18,123 bases of DNA from JAYZVT01 sp050248375 (GTDB taxonomy: Bacteria > Pseudomonadota > Alphaproteobacteria > Rhizobiales > Methyloligellaceae). The stretch covers positions 1 through 18,123 of the forward strand of contig JBFWSL010000039.1 in NCBI GenBank assembly GCA_050248375.1. Reading direction: 5' to 3'. Of the stretch, positions 6,699 through 13,789 are shown piece after piece (the stretch's first letter is position 1; the number at the start of each line of letters is the position of its first letter). The notes under the pieces are model-generated. The model ran no database searches, was not told the origin of the DNA, and was given only the letters and a program-made list of their open reading frames with translations. Made by a program: the position numbers and the translations under genes.

Positions 6699-7715
6699 CT
6701 ATCGGCCGGCCAGTGCCTTCGCCTCGTCCACCAGGGCCTTGGGTACGCCGAGCCCTTCCTTCCCGGCTTTTTCCCGCAGCGCCTCACGGCGGCTTCCGGG
6801 AATGCGCGCGCCTTCCTGCGCGGCGATGCTTTCCATCACCGCCTCGATGCGGTTGAGGAAATGGTCGCGGCCCGCGAAGGCCTCCGGGTCGATGACGATG
6901 AAGTACTGCCCCACGGCCGGGGGCCTGCCCTCGGTGGTGAAGAAGGACGAGGCTTCGGCCGACAGGGCCGCGCCGGTCAGCGGGCCGGCCAGGACCTCCA
7001 CCAGCAGCGCCAGCGCCGCTCCCTTTGCGCCGCCCGCGGGCAGCAGCATTCCTTCCGTCAGCGCCACGTCCGCATCGGTCGTGGGACGGCCCTGGCCATC
7101 GGTGGCCCAGCCTTCCGGTATCGGCTTGCCCGCCTGCTTGGCGGTAAGGATGTTCCCGCGCGCCACCTGCGAGAGCGCCAGGTCGATCACCAGCGGCAGG
7201 CCGGACTTGCGGGGCGCTCCGAAGGCTATCGGCTGCGTTCCGTAAATGCGCTTGTTGCCGCCCCAGGGCGCCATGGCCTCGGGCGAATTGGCGACCAGCA
7301 TGGAGACCATGCCTTCCTCCGCCGCGCGCTCCACATGATGCCCCAGCACGCCGCAATGATGCGACTGCATGAATGCCACGGCGGAGATGCCGTTGGACCG
7401 CGCCTTCTTGACTGCCAGAGGCAGCACCATGTCGAAGGCCGGAAAGAAGAAGCCGTTGCGCACGTCGATGGTCAGCGCGCCGGGCAGGTCCTTGACCACC
7501 CGCCCCTCGGTCATGCCGTCCACCTTCCCGCTGATCGCCTGCCCCGCGTAGCTCGGCACGCGCGAGAACCCATGTCCCTTGCGCCCGTCGATCTCGGCCG
7601 CCAGCAGGGCCCTGGCCACGGAGCGCGCCTGCTTCTCGCCGGTCCGGGAGGCGGACATGGCCTCGAAGATCAGCGCTTCCAGCTCGTCGCAGGTGAACCT
7701 GACCACATCGTTCAT
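6699..7715 (-). CDS. comC: Ldh-family (malate/lactate/sulfolactate) dehydrogenase, ComC-like
   Basis: This 338-residue protein belongs to the Ldh_2 family (malate, ureidoglycolate and sulfolactate dehydrogenases), which has its own NAD(P) fold without a Rossmann GxGxxG. Family marks are the catalytic-His segment RKGHGFSRVPSY (45-56, His48), SHHCGVLGHHVE (118-129), NSPEAMAPWGG (143-153) and GTQPIAFGAP (159-168). Length is normal. Its start codon overlaps the stop of the D-2-hydroxyacid dehydrogenase (ATGA, 7712-7715), so the two are made together. In sulfolactate degraders, a dehydrogenase of this family (ComC) reduces sulfopyruvate to (R)-sulfolactate, the substrate of SuyAB, and suyAB lies about 8 kb away. 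The family call is firm. The substrate is inferred from context, with malate or another 2-hydroxyacid as alternative. It is the last gene of the operon. Confidence 0.8.
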   Translation of the reverse strand: MNDVVRFTCDELEALIFEAMSASRTGEKQARSVARALLAAEIDGRKGHGFSRVPSYAGQAISGKVDGMTEGRVVKDLPGALTIDVRNGFFFPAFDMVLPLAVKKARSNGISAVAFMQSHHCGVLGHHVERAAEEGMVSMLVANSPEAMAPWGGNKRIYGTQPIAFGAPRKSGLPLVIDLALSQVARGNILTAKQAGKPIPEGWATDGQGRPTTDADVALTEGMLLPAGGAKGAALALLVEVLAGPLTGAALSAEASSFFTTEGRPPAVGQYFIVIDPEAFAGRDHFLNRIEAVMESIAAQEGARIPGSRREALREKAGKEGLGVPKALVDEAKALAGR

Positions 7716-8644
7716 TTGCCCAGTCCCATTTCGCGCATGACGTTCTCGACCGTGACGCTCGATATCGCGTCATTGGATTCCACCGTGACGCCGGAGATAT
7801 GCGGAGTCAGGATCAGGTTCGGCAGCCCCTTGAAGCGGGCCGCCTCCTTCGCCGACAGCGGCTCCTCCACGAACACGTCGAGAGCCGCGCCGCGAAGATG
7901 GCCGGACTTCAGGGCCGCCACCAGATCGTCCTCGTTGACCACGCCGCCCCGCGCGGTGTTGATGAGGATCGAGCCCTTCTTCATCTTCCTGATAGCATCC
8001 GCGTTGATGATGTTCCGCGTGGACGGCAGCAGCGGCACATGCAGCGAGAGCACGTCGCTGCGCTTCAGAAGCTCGTCCACGGAAACGGCCTCCGCCAGTT
8101 TCCAGCCGGGCGCGTCCGCCGGGACATTCGGATCGTGGGCGATGACCTTCATCTCCAGACCCGCGGCCATCCGCGCCGCCGACTGCCCGATCATTCCGTA
8201 GCCCAGCAGGCCGAGCGTTCGCCCGCGCGCTTCCAGGCCCACATACTGCGTGCGCGGCCACTCGCCCGCCAGCACGCTGTCGCGCGCATAGAACGATCCG
8301 CGCAACAGCATCAGCGCCGTGCAGATCGTATATTCCGCCACCGTGACGTTGTTGGTGCCGGTCGCCGGGCATACCTTGACGTTGCGCGCCTTGCAGGCCT
8401 CGAGGTCGATGTTGTCGAGGCCGACGCCGAGACGCCCGACCACCTTCAGGTTGGGACCCGCGCCCAGCAGGTCGCCGGTCACCTGGGTGCGGTTGCGGAC
8501 GATCAGACCCTTCGCGTCCTTGAGCAGCGGCTTGATCTTCTCCGGCTTGTCCCAGAGATCCTTGTCCCAATGCACGTCGCAGCACGCCTTCAGGGTCTCC
8601 ACCGGACCGGCATCCATGAATTCCGTAATCACCACATCGGGCAT
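7712..8644 (-). CDS. slcC: D-isomer-specific 2-hydroxyacid dehydrogenase, (S)-sulfolactate dehydrogenase SlcC-like
   Basis: This 310-residue member of the D-2-hydroxyacid/3-phosphoglycerate dehydrogenase family has the NAD loop GYGMIG (148-153) and the catalytic triad Arg232 (NTARGG), Glu261 (FVEEP) and His282 (TPHISGVT). The N-terminus MPDVVITEFMD, the block IVRNRTQV and RLGVGLDNIDLEACKAR match, as I recall, SlcC of Chromohalobacter, which is about the same length and oxidises (S)-sulfolactate to sulfopyruvate with NAD+. The frame continues open far upstream, but that part is antisense-like shadow of the TarD-like gene. 8644 is chosen because it puts the family N-terminus first. It is translationally coupled to the ComC-like gene. 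A phosphoglycerate-dehydrogenase-like enzyme for another acid remains possible. Confidence 0.82.
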   Translation of the reverse strand: MPDVVITEFMDAGPVETLKACCDVHWDKDLWDKPEKIKPLLKDAKGLIVRNRTQVTGDLLGAGPNLKVVGRLGVGLDNIDLEACKARNVKVCPATGTNNVTVAEYTICTALMLLRGSFYARDSVLAGEWPRTQYVGLEARGRTLGLLGYGMIGQSAARMAAGLEMKVIAHDPNVPADAPGWKLAEAVSVDELLKRSDVLSLHVPLLPSTRNIINADAIRKMKKGSILINTARGGVVNEDDLVAALKSGHLRGAALDVFVEEPLSAKEAARFKGLPNLILTPHISGVTVESNDAISSVTVENVMREMGLGK

Positions 8645-8691
8645 GTCATGTCTCTTTCTCTTCGCGCGTTGACGGGCCGCGCACTGCGATA

Positions 8692-9867
8692 TCAGGCCAG
8701 TTCCAGAACGCGGCGCATCTCGTCCATCAGTTTCGGTTTCAGCTCCATGCCGACGCCCGGCTGATCCTGCGGCAGGGTGACATGGCCGTCCACGATGGGA
8801 ATGTTGTCCGCGAAACCGCCATAGGGCGCGAACACGCCCGGATAGGATTCCGTGCCGCCGAGCTGCAGGCCGGCCGCCAGGTTCAGGCCGATCTGATGTC
8901 CGCCATGCGGCAGGAAGCGCCGGCGCGGCCAGCCGAGCTTTTCCGCCTCGGCGATCATCACCAGGCACTCGGTAGGGCCATAGCAAAGCGTCGGGTCCGG
9001 CTGCGGATAGTCGATATCCGGCCGCATGCCGCCGAAGCGCAGCAGGTTGTTCATGTCCTGATGCGAGAACAGGTTTTCGCCCGTGGCGATGGCATGCGGA
9101 TAGACCTGGACCAGCTCGGCGTTCAGACGATAGTCGAGCGGATCGCCGGGCTCCTCGTAGAAGGCCAGCTTCAACGGCTCGACCGCCTTGCCGAAGGCCA
9201 TGGCCTCTTCCAGGGTGAAGCGCCCGTTGACGTCCACGGCAAGGTTCTCGCTGGACCCAAGCGCATCGGCGGCCGCTTCCACGCGCTTCATGTCCTCCTT
9301 GAGCGGAACCGCTCCCACCTTCATCTTGGCAATACGGTAGCCCTGCTCGCGGTAGCCGCGCATCTCGGCCTGAAGCTGCTCGATGTCCTTGCCCGGCCGG
9401 TAGTAGCCCCCGCCGGGATAGACCAGCACCTTCTCGTCGAACTTGCCGCCGTTGTATCGCTCCGAGAATATCTTCCACAGCGGCTTGCCCGCGATCTTGG
9501 CGTGCGCGTCCCATATGGCCACGTCCAGCGCGCCGATACAGTAGCTGCGCTCGCCATGTCCGCCGGGCTTCTCGTTGGACATGACCGTGCGCCACACCGC
9601 CTGCGGCGAGAAATTCTCGCCGGTCTCGTCCAGCAGGCTCTTCGGATCGGCCTCATGCAGACGCGGCAGGAAGCGGGATGCCAGCAGCCCGGGCTGGGCG
9701 TAGCGACCGTTGGAAGTGAAGCCGTAGCCGACAACCTTCTCTCCGTCGCGGACGACGTCGGTCTCCACCGCCACCACGTTGGTGGTCATGGTCTTGAAGT
9801 TGATGAAGGCGTTCGACATCTCCGAGGCGAGCGGAGCCGGGACGTGCCTTACCCTGGTGATCTTCAT
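8692..9867 (-). CDS. Mandelate-racemase-type acid dehydratase, D-tartrate dehydratase (TarD)-like
   Basis: This 391-residue enolase-superfamily enzyme is of the mandelate racemase subgroup. It has Lys181-x-Lys183 (KMKVG), metal ligands Asp212 (VDVNGRF), Glu238 (YEEPGDPLDY) and Glu264 (TGENLFSHQD), and His321 in PHGGHQ. From memory it closely resembles Bradyrhizobium D-tartrate dehydratase, sharing NEKPGGHGER, LLRFGGMRPD and GYGF-SNGRY blocks, with every catalytic residue offset by one. TarD dehydrates D-tartrate to oxaloacetate using Lys as base and His as acid. Here the gene sits between tctB (13 bp away) and the sulfolactate-type dehydrogenases (47 bp), so the substrate may instead be a tartrate-like or sulfonated hydroxyacid. 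One deviation is VDVNG where TarD has VDANG. Family membership is sure; substrate is open. Confidence 0.88.
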   Translation of the reverse strand: MKITRVRHVPAPLASEMSNAFINFKTMTTNVVAVETDVVRDGEKVVGYGFTSNGRYAQPGLLASRFLPRLHEADPKSLLDETGENFSPQAVWRTVMSNEKPGGHGERSYCIGALDVAIWDAHAKIAGKPLWKIFSERYNGGKFDEKVLVYPGGGYYRPGKDIEQLQAEMRGYREQGYRIAKMKVGAVPLKEDMKRVEAAADALGSSENLAVDVNGRFTLEEAMAFGKAVEPLKLAFYEEPGDPLDYRLNAELVQVYPHAIATGENLFSHQDMNNLLRFGGMRPDIDYPQPDPTLCYGPTECLVMIAEAEKLGWPRRRFLPHGGHQIGLNLAAGLQLGGTESYPGVFAPYGGFADNIPIVDGHVTLPQDQPGVGMELKPKLMDEMRRVLELA

Positions 9868-9880
9868 ATTGCTGACGGCC

Positions 9881-10345
9881 CTAGAACAGCCTGGCCGTGG
9901 GCAGGGGCACCTGCAGCAGTTCCTGGAAGATGTAGTAGAAGCCGAACACGATGGCGAGGCCGACCAGCGGATAGACCGCCATGCGGTAAGGCGTCCACGG
10001 ATCGTACATCGCCACCAGCGTCAGCGCGGCGAAGATCACCAGCGCGGCGGGGATGAAGCCCGTCCAGGGCATGGCCATGGCGCCGAGCACCATGACCGCG
10101 ACCAGCAGAACCCGGCGAAGCATCGACCCGCCTTCCGGTTCCGCCAGTTCCTCCCCGCGTCCGGAGAGCCACATGAACAGATAGCCGAGAGAGGCCGCGA
10201 TCATCACGCCCGCGAAGGTGCGCGGGAACACCGCGGAGTCCGGGTCCACATAGCCGAGCGTGTCCGAGACGACGAAACAGCCGGCGACCACGAGCAGGGC
10301 CGCGACGACGGCGCCGCCCGTATCCCTGCGGGAACTAGTCGGCAT
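9881..10345 (-). CDS. tctB: Tripartite tricarboxylate transporter, small membrane subunit TctB
   Basis: This 154-residue membrane protein has about four hydrophobic segments (about 12-28, 42-60, 81-111 probably as two, and 121-143) and the TctB hallmark of a tyrosine/proline-rich stretch after the first helix (GYVDPDSAVFPRTFAG). Its start lies 11 bp inside the 3' end of tctA, with AAGGAAAAGG upstream, so translation is coupled. With TctA and TctC it forms a binding-protein-dependent secondary transporter for carboxylates. TctB is the least conserved subunit of the family, and its identity rests strongly on position next to tctA. Sulfolactate degraders are known to use such a system (named SlcHFG in Chromohalobacter, as I recall). 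Confidence 0.87.
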   Translation of the reverse strand: MPTSSRRDTGGAVVAALLVVAGCFVVSDTLGYVDPDSAVFPRTFAGVMIAASLGYLFMWLSGRGEELAEPEGGSMLRRVLLVAVMVLGAMAMPWTGFIPAALVIFAALTLVAMYDPWTPYRMAVYPLVGLAIVFGFYYIFQELLQVPLPTARLF

Positions 10346-11843
10346 GGGCCTTTTCCTTGAGCTTCTGAAGCCGCGTCAGCACCAGCGGGCTTAGCAGCGT
10401 GAACAGCGTGAACGCGATGATGGCGATGGAGATCGGACGGCCGAAGAACATGCCGAGCCGGTTGTCCGTCGCGCCGCCTATGGTCCAGGCCTGCACGAAG
10501 CCCGATTCCGCGATGGGGCCGAGAATCAGTCCGAGCACTATGGGCGACGGCGTGAAGCCGAAACGCCCGAGCACCCAGCCCACCGCGCCGAGCACGATCA
10601 TGATGACCACGTCGGAGATGTTGTTGCGGATGGCGTAGCTGCCGATGATGGTCATGAAGGCGATAGCCGGAACCAGCAGCGACTTCGGCAGCGAGATGAT
10701 CGTCTTGTAGGCATAGCGGCCGATGAGCAGCCCCGTCGGCAGCATCAGGATCGTCGCCAGGATCAGGCCCCAGATGAAGGTGTAGACGATCTCGCCCTGG
10801 TTGGTGAACAGGCTGGGCCCGGTGCGCACCCCCTGCACCAGCAGGGCGCCGAGGATCACCGCGTCGGGTGGCGTGCCCGGAATGCCGAGCACCAGCGTCG
10901 GGATGAAACCGCCGCCAACGGTGGCGTTGTTGGACGATTCCGAGGCAATGACGCCACCGGGCTCGCCCTTGCCGTAGACCTGGCCCTTCCTGGCCGTGCG
11001 CCGGGCCTCCGAATAGGCGACGAGGCTGGCGATGGAGCCGCCCGCCCCCGGCAGGATGCCGACGATGGTGCCGATCACCGACGAGCGGATGGCATTGACC
11101 TTGTCGCGCCACAGATAGCCAAGCGCCTCATGCAGCCGGAAGCCGCGCGAGCCGCCATCCACCTTCAGATGCCGCGCCGGGGTGGCGACCAGGTCGATCA
11201 GTACGGGAATGCAGTAGAGGCCGATCAGCGCGGCCACGATCTGGATGCCGCTGAGCATGGTCTGCGAGCCGAAGGTGAGCCGCACGTCGGCGGAGACTTC
11301 CGCCACGCCGATGCAGGAGAGGATCAGCCCGAGGGCGCCGCCGGCGACGCCCTTCAGCAGGCTGCCTTCCGAAAGCGCCGCGATCAGCGACAGGCCGAAG
11401 ATGGCGAGCCAGAAATACTCCACCGGGCCGAAGGCCAGCGCCACCCGCGACAGCGGCGGCGCCAGCGTCAGCAGCGCGACGGCGCCGACCATGCCGCCGA
11501 TCACGCTGGCCAGGCAGGCGACGGTGATGGCGTAGTCGCCGTCGCCTTTCTTCGCCAGGGGATAGCCGTCGAAGGTTGTGGCGATGGCCGATGGCGTGCC
11601 GGGTGTATTGAGCAGGATGGCCGAGTAGGCGCCGCCATAGATGGCGCCGGTATAGATGGCGCCCATGAGAATGAGCGCCGAGGCCGTCGGCATGGCGAAT
11701 GTGAGGGGAACCAGAACGGCGACGGCCATCGTCGCCGTAAGTCCGGGAATGGCGCCGATCATCGTACCGGCCACCACCCCGAACAGGGCAAAGGCCAGAT
11801 TGACGGGCGTTAGAGCGGCGAGCAGGTGCTCAAGCCCGGCCAT
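10335..11843 (-). CDS. tctA: Tripartite tricarboxylate transporter, large membrane subunit TctA
   Basis: This 502-residue, very hydrophobic protein has the usual TctA length. It carries the duplicated family motifs: GAIPGLTATMAVAVLVPLTF near residue 30, LLNTPGTPSAIATTFDGYPL near 80-100, and in the second half SSNNATVGGGFIPTLVLGIPGTPPDAV. These glycine/proline loops mark the two inverted repeats of the transport domain. It forms the permease channel driven by the ion gradient and receives substrate from the periplasmic TctC. The ATG is preceded by GGAGG with 7-nt spacing. A strong hairpin separates it from tctC upstream, and it overlaps tctB. Substrate cannot be read directly. Dehydrogenase and dehydratase neighbours point to a small hydroxy-carboxylate or sulfonated carboxylate. 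Confidence 0.95.
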   Translation of the reverse strand: MAGLEHLLAALTPVNLAFALFGVVAGTMIGAIPGLTATMAVAVLVPLTFAMPTASALILMGAIYTGAIYGGAYSAILLNTPGTPSAIATTFDGYPLAKKGDGDYAITVACLASVIGGMVGAVALLTLAPPLSRVALAFGPVEYFWLAIFGLSLIAALSEGSLLKGVAGGALGLILSCIGVAEVSADVRLTFGSQTMLSGIQIVAALIGLYCIPVLIDLVATPARHLKVDGGSRGFRLHEALGYLWRDKVNAIRSSVIGTIVGILPGAGGSIASLVAYSEARRTARKGQVYGKGEPGGVIASESSNNATVGGGFIPTLVLGIPGTPPDAVILGALLVQGVRTGPSLFTNQGEIVYTFIWGLILATILMLPTGLLIGRYAYKTIISLPKSLLVPAIAFMTIIGSYAIRNNISDVVIMIVLGAVGWVLGRFGFTPSPIVLGLILGPIAESGFVQAWTIGGATDNRLGMFFGRPISIAIIAFTLFTLLSPLVLTRLQKLKEKAHAD

Positions 11844-11868
11844 GACTCAACCTCCATGCGGAAAGGAA

Positions 11869-11893
11869 GCGGGCCGGCCGTAAGCCGGCCCGC
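11869..11893 (-). terminator. tctC-tctA intercistronic stem-loop
   Basis: GCGGGCCGGC (11884-11893 read on the minus strand) pairs perfectly over 10 bp with GCCGGCCCGC across a 5-nt loop, and is followed on the minus strand by the pyrimidine-rich TTCCTTTCC. It lies after the tctC stop and before tctA. It can act as a partial terminator or 3' stabiliser that keeps binding-protein mRNA in excess of permease mRNA, as is common in binding-protein transport operons. That role is inference. Confidence 0.6.
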
Positions 11894-11909
11894 GCAGATG
11901 TAGGAAATG

Positions 11910-12881
11910 CTATTTCAGCATTCCAGCGTCCTTGGCGGCCGCCGACACGTCCTTGGCGATCTTGTCCAGGAACTTGTCGGCCTCCGGACCGTAGGGGACG
12001 TCCACGACCGCGAAGCCGCCGTCTTCCATCTTCTTGCGGAAGGCCGGGTCGGCGTTGATCTTGCCGATCATGTCGGAGAGCTTCTTGCGGACGTCCTCCG
12101 GCGTGGACTTGGGCACCAGGATGCCGCGATAGGCGCCGGACACCATGTCGATGCCCAGTTCCTTGAAGGTCGGCACGTCCGGGAACTTCGGATGCCGCTT
12201 GTCCATGGCGACCGCCAGAAGACGGGTCTTCTCGTAGTTGGCGGCGACCGTGGTGAAGGCCATCGCGGCAGTCACTTCCTTGCCCATGAGAGCGGTCACG
12301 CTGGCGCCCGTGCCCTTGAACGGCACATAGGTGGTCTTCACGCCGGCGAGCTTGTCGAAGGTGATCTGCGCCAGATGCGGCGAGGTGCCCTTGCCCGAGC
12401 CGGAGAAGATGACCTTGCCCGGATTCTCCTTGGCGTGCTTGATCAGGTCCTGCAGCGTCTTGAACTCGCTGTCGTCGGTCACGACGATGGCGTCGGGCGT
12501 ATAGTGGAACCAGTAGACCGCGGTCAGGTCCTCGGTCTTGTAGCCCACGTCCTTCTGCTGAGGCTGCAGCACGATATGCGGCAGGTTCACGCCCATGATC
12601 GTGTAACCGTCGCCGTTCAGGCTGTTCAGCTCGGCCCAGCTCACAGCGCCGCCGCCGCCCGGCTTGTAGGAGATGACCAGATCCTGGCCGAACTTCTCCT
12701 TGAAGAAGGGCTGTTGCAGGCGGGCCGTGATGTCGGACTCGCCGCCCGGACCGAAGGGAATGATGTAGCTGATCGGCTTGTCGGGATATTCGGCATGCGC
12801 GGTCTGCACCGCGAAGCCGAGGCCGGCGGCGACGGCGAGCGCCGCTCCGGTCATGAGAATGCTGCGTCTGGTCGTCTTCAT
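11910..12881 (-). CDS. tctC: Periplasmic solute-binding protein TctC (Bug family)
   Basis: This 323-residue extracytoplasmic receptor of the tripartite tricarboxylate transporter has an N-terminal export signal: KTTRRSILM, a hydrophobic stretch, then QTAHA with likely cleavage after residue 30 before EYPDKPI. The twin arginines with SIL make Tat export possible, though Sec cannot be excluded. Family motifs are IPFGPGGESDITAR (41-54), the ligand-binding loop typical of Bug proteins, and GSGKGTSPHL in the second lobe. A GGAG Shine-Dalgarno lies upstream. It captures the carboxylate and delivers it to TctAB. The order gntR-tctC-tctA-tctB, all on one strand with short gaps, indicates one operon controlled by the upstream regulator. 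Confidence 0.94.
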   Translation of the reverse strand: MKTTRRSILMTGAALAVAAGLGFAVQTAHAEYPDKPISYIIPFGPGGESDITARLQQPFFKEKFGQDLVISYKPGGGGAVSWAELNSLNGDGYTIMGVNLPHIVLQPQQKDVGYKTEDLTAVYWFHYTPDAIVVTDDSEFKTLQDLIKHAKENPGKVIFSGSGKGTSPHLAQITFDKLAGVKTTYVPFKGTGASVTALMGKEVTAAMAFTTVAANYEKTRLLAVAMDKRHPKFPDVPTFKELGIDMVSGAYRGILVPKSTPEDVRKKLSDMIGKINADPAFRKKMEDGGFAVVDVPYGPEADKFLDKIAKDVSAAAKDAGMLK

Positions 12882-12936
12882 TGGTCGTCTCCTTCCTGAA
12901 AGTCTTTTGGTTCTGGTCGGTGGGGGGATCGCTTCG

Positions 12937-13683
12937 TCAGGTCGGCAGTTCTCCCGGACTTGGCGACAAGTCTATTTCGAGCTTTACCACGTCTCCTCGG
13001 TAGATGACGTCGGCGATATAGACGCAGGTGCCTGATTTATCTGTGATGGTGCGGCGCACAGTGGCCACGGGCGAGCCAATTGGCAAGTCCAGCAGCACGG
13101 CTGTCTTCTGGTCGGCGCCGTTTACCGTCAGCGTCTGCCTGACCTTGTCGACGGAAGTCGGGGAAACCTTGGCGAGCACCGGAACGATGACGTGCCTGCG
13201 GAACTCCTCCGGGGCCTTGAGATAAATGTCGGCCGCCAGATAGATGTCGATGGCGCAGAACGGGCGGTCGTCGCGGTAGTGCACCCGCTTGAGGTGCTGG
13301 TAGACGGGAGCCGGGCGCCCCTCGCCTTCAAGCAGGCGCGGCTGAAGTTCGGTGCCTTCCTTTTGCAGCAGCCTGGGGCGCAGCGGCTCGATCATGCGCA
13401 GGAAGGTGCTCCAATTCGACGCGAGCGGCAGCCAGCGCCGCTCCCGGGCGCCCTGCTGCACGAAGGTTCCCCGCCCCTGCCGGCAGATCACCAGCCCCTC
13501 CTCCTCGACCAGTTCCAGGGCCTGGCGCATGGTCGCCCTCGCCACGCCGAAACGGGCGGCGAGTTCCTCGATCGCCGGAAGCTGCTGGCCACGCGCCCAC
13601 ACCCCGGCCTCGATCTCGCCGCGCAGGGCATTGGCCACTTGCGTGTAAAGCGGAATGCTGTGGCGGCGGGCGCGCAGCGTCAT
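12937..13683 (-). CDS. GntR-family regulator (HutC/UTRA type) of the transport-dehydrogenase operon
   Basis: The protein has 248 residues from this start. An N-terminal GntR winged helix (IPLYTQVANALRGEIEAG, then LAARFGVARATMRQALELVEEEGLV and GRGTFV) is followed by a C-terminal UTRA effector domain, with YRDDRPFCAIDIYLAADIY and the typical ending TCVYIADVIYRGDVVKLEID. An in-frame ATG at 13728 would add 15 residues. 13683 is preferred because GntR/UTRA proteins usually begin about ten residues before PLY, and the longer form would run through the AT-rich half-sites. Neither start has a strong Shine-Dalgarno. It is 55 bp upstream of tctC on the same strand and divergent from an enolase-family gene, so it probably controls both sides in response to the pathway substrate. 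Confidence 0.88.
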   Translation of the reverse strand: MTLRARRHSIPLYTQVANALRGEIEAGVWARGQQLPAIEELAARFGVARATMRQALELVEEEGLVICRQGRGTFVQQGARERRWLPLASNWSTFLRMIEPLRPRLLQKEGTELQPRLLEGEGRPAPVYQHLKRVHYRDDRPFCAIDIYLAADIYLKAPEEFRRHVIVPVLAKVSPTSVDKVRQTLTVNGADQKTAVLLDLPIGSPVATVRRTITDKSGTCVYIADVIYRGDVVKLEIDLSPSPGELPT

Positions 13684-13718
13684 TGCCGATCCGGTGTTGC
13701 GGTTCTCACTGACCAAAA

Positions 13719-13775
13719 ATATAGTCATCTGGACTTATGGATGTCTAGCCACATAAAACTATATAAAACAATAGT
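13719..13775. promoter_or_regulatory. AT-rich divergent promoter/operator region with ACTAT half-sites
   Basis: The stretch is strikingly AT-rich for this genome. ATATAGT (13719-13725) and ACTATAT (13758-13764) are perfect inverted 7-bp arms, and ACTAT-N8-ATAGT (13758-13775) forms a tighter dyad. It lies between gntR and the divergent enolase-family gene, where a GntR operator and both promoters are expected. Binding is inferred, and the exact -35/-10 elements are unclear. Confidence 0.45.
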
Positions 13776-13789
13776 ATGAGGATGCGCTT

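Noticed and set aside
6861..8201. 446-codon plus-strand open frame opposite the two dehydrogenase genes
   Set aside because: It is antisense to two well-supported enzymes with intact catalytic residues. Its composition is Arg/His/Gly-rich, as expected of a shadow frame.
8645..9595. Possible N-terminal fusion extending the D-2-hydroxyacid dehydrogenase by over 300 residues
   Set aside because: The extension lies in a different frame over the TarD-like gene and is Arg/Gly-rich. The family N-terminus MPDVVITEF fits a start at 8644.
13684..13728. Longer ATG start for the first GntR gene
   Set aside because: The extra 15 residues look non-family, there is no ribosome site upstream, and the start would overlap an ACTAT half-site. 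It is kept only as an alternative.
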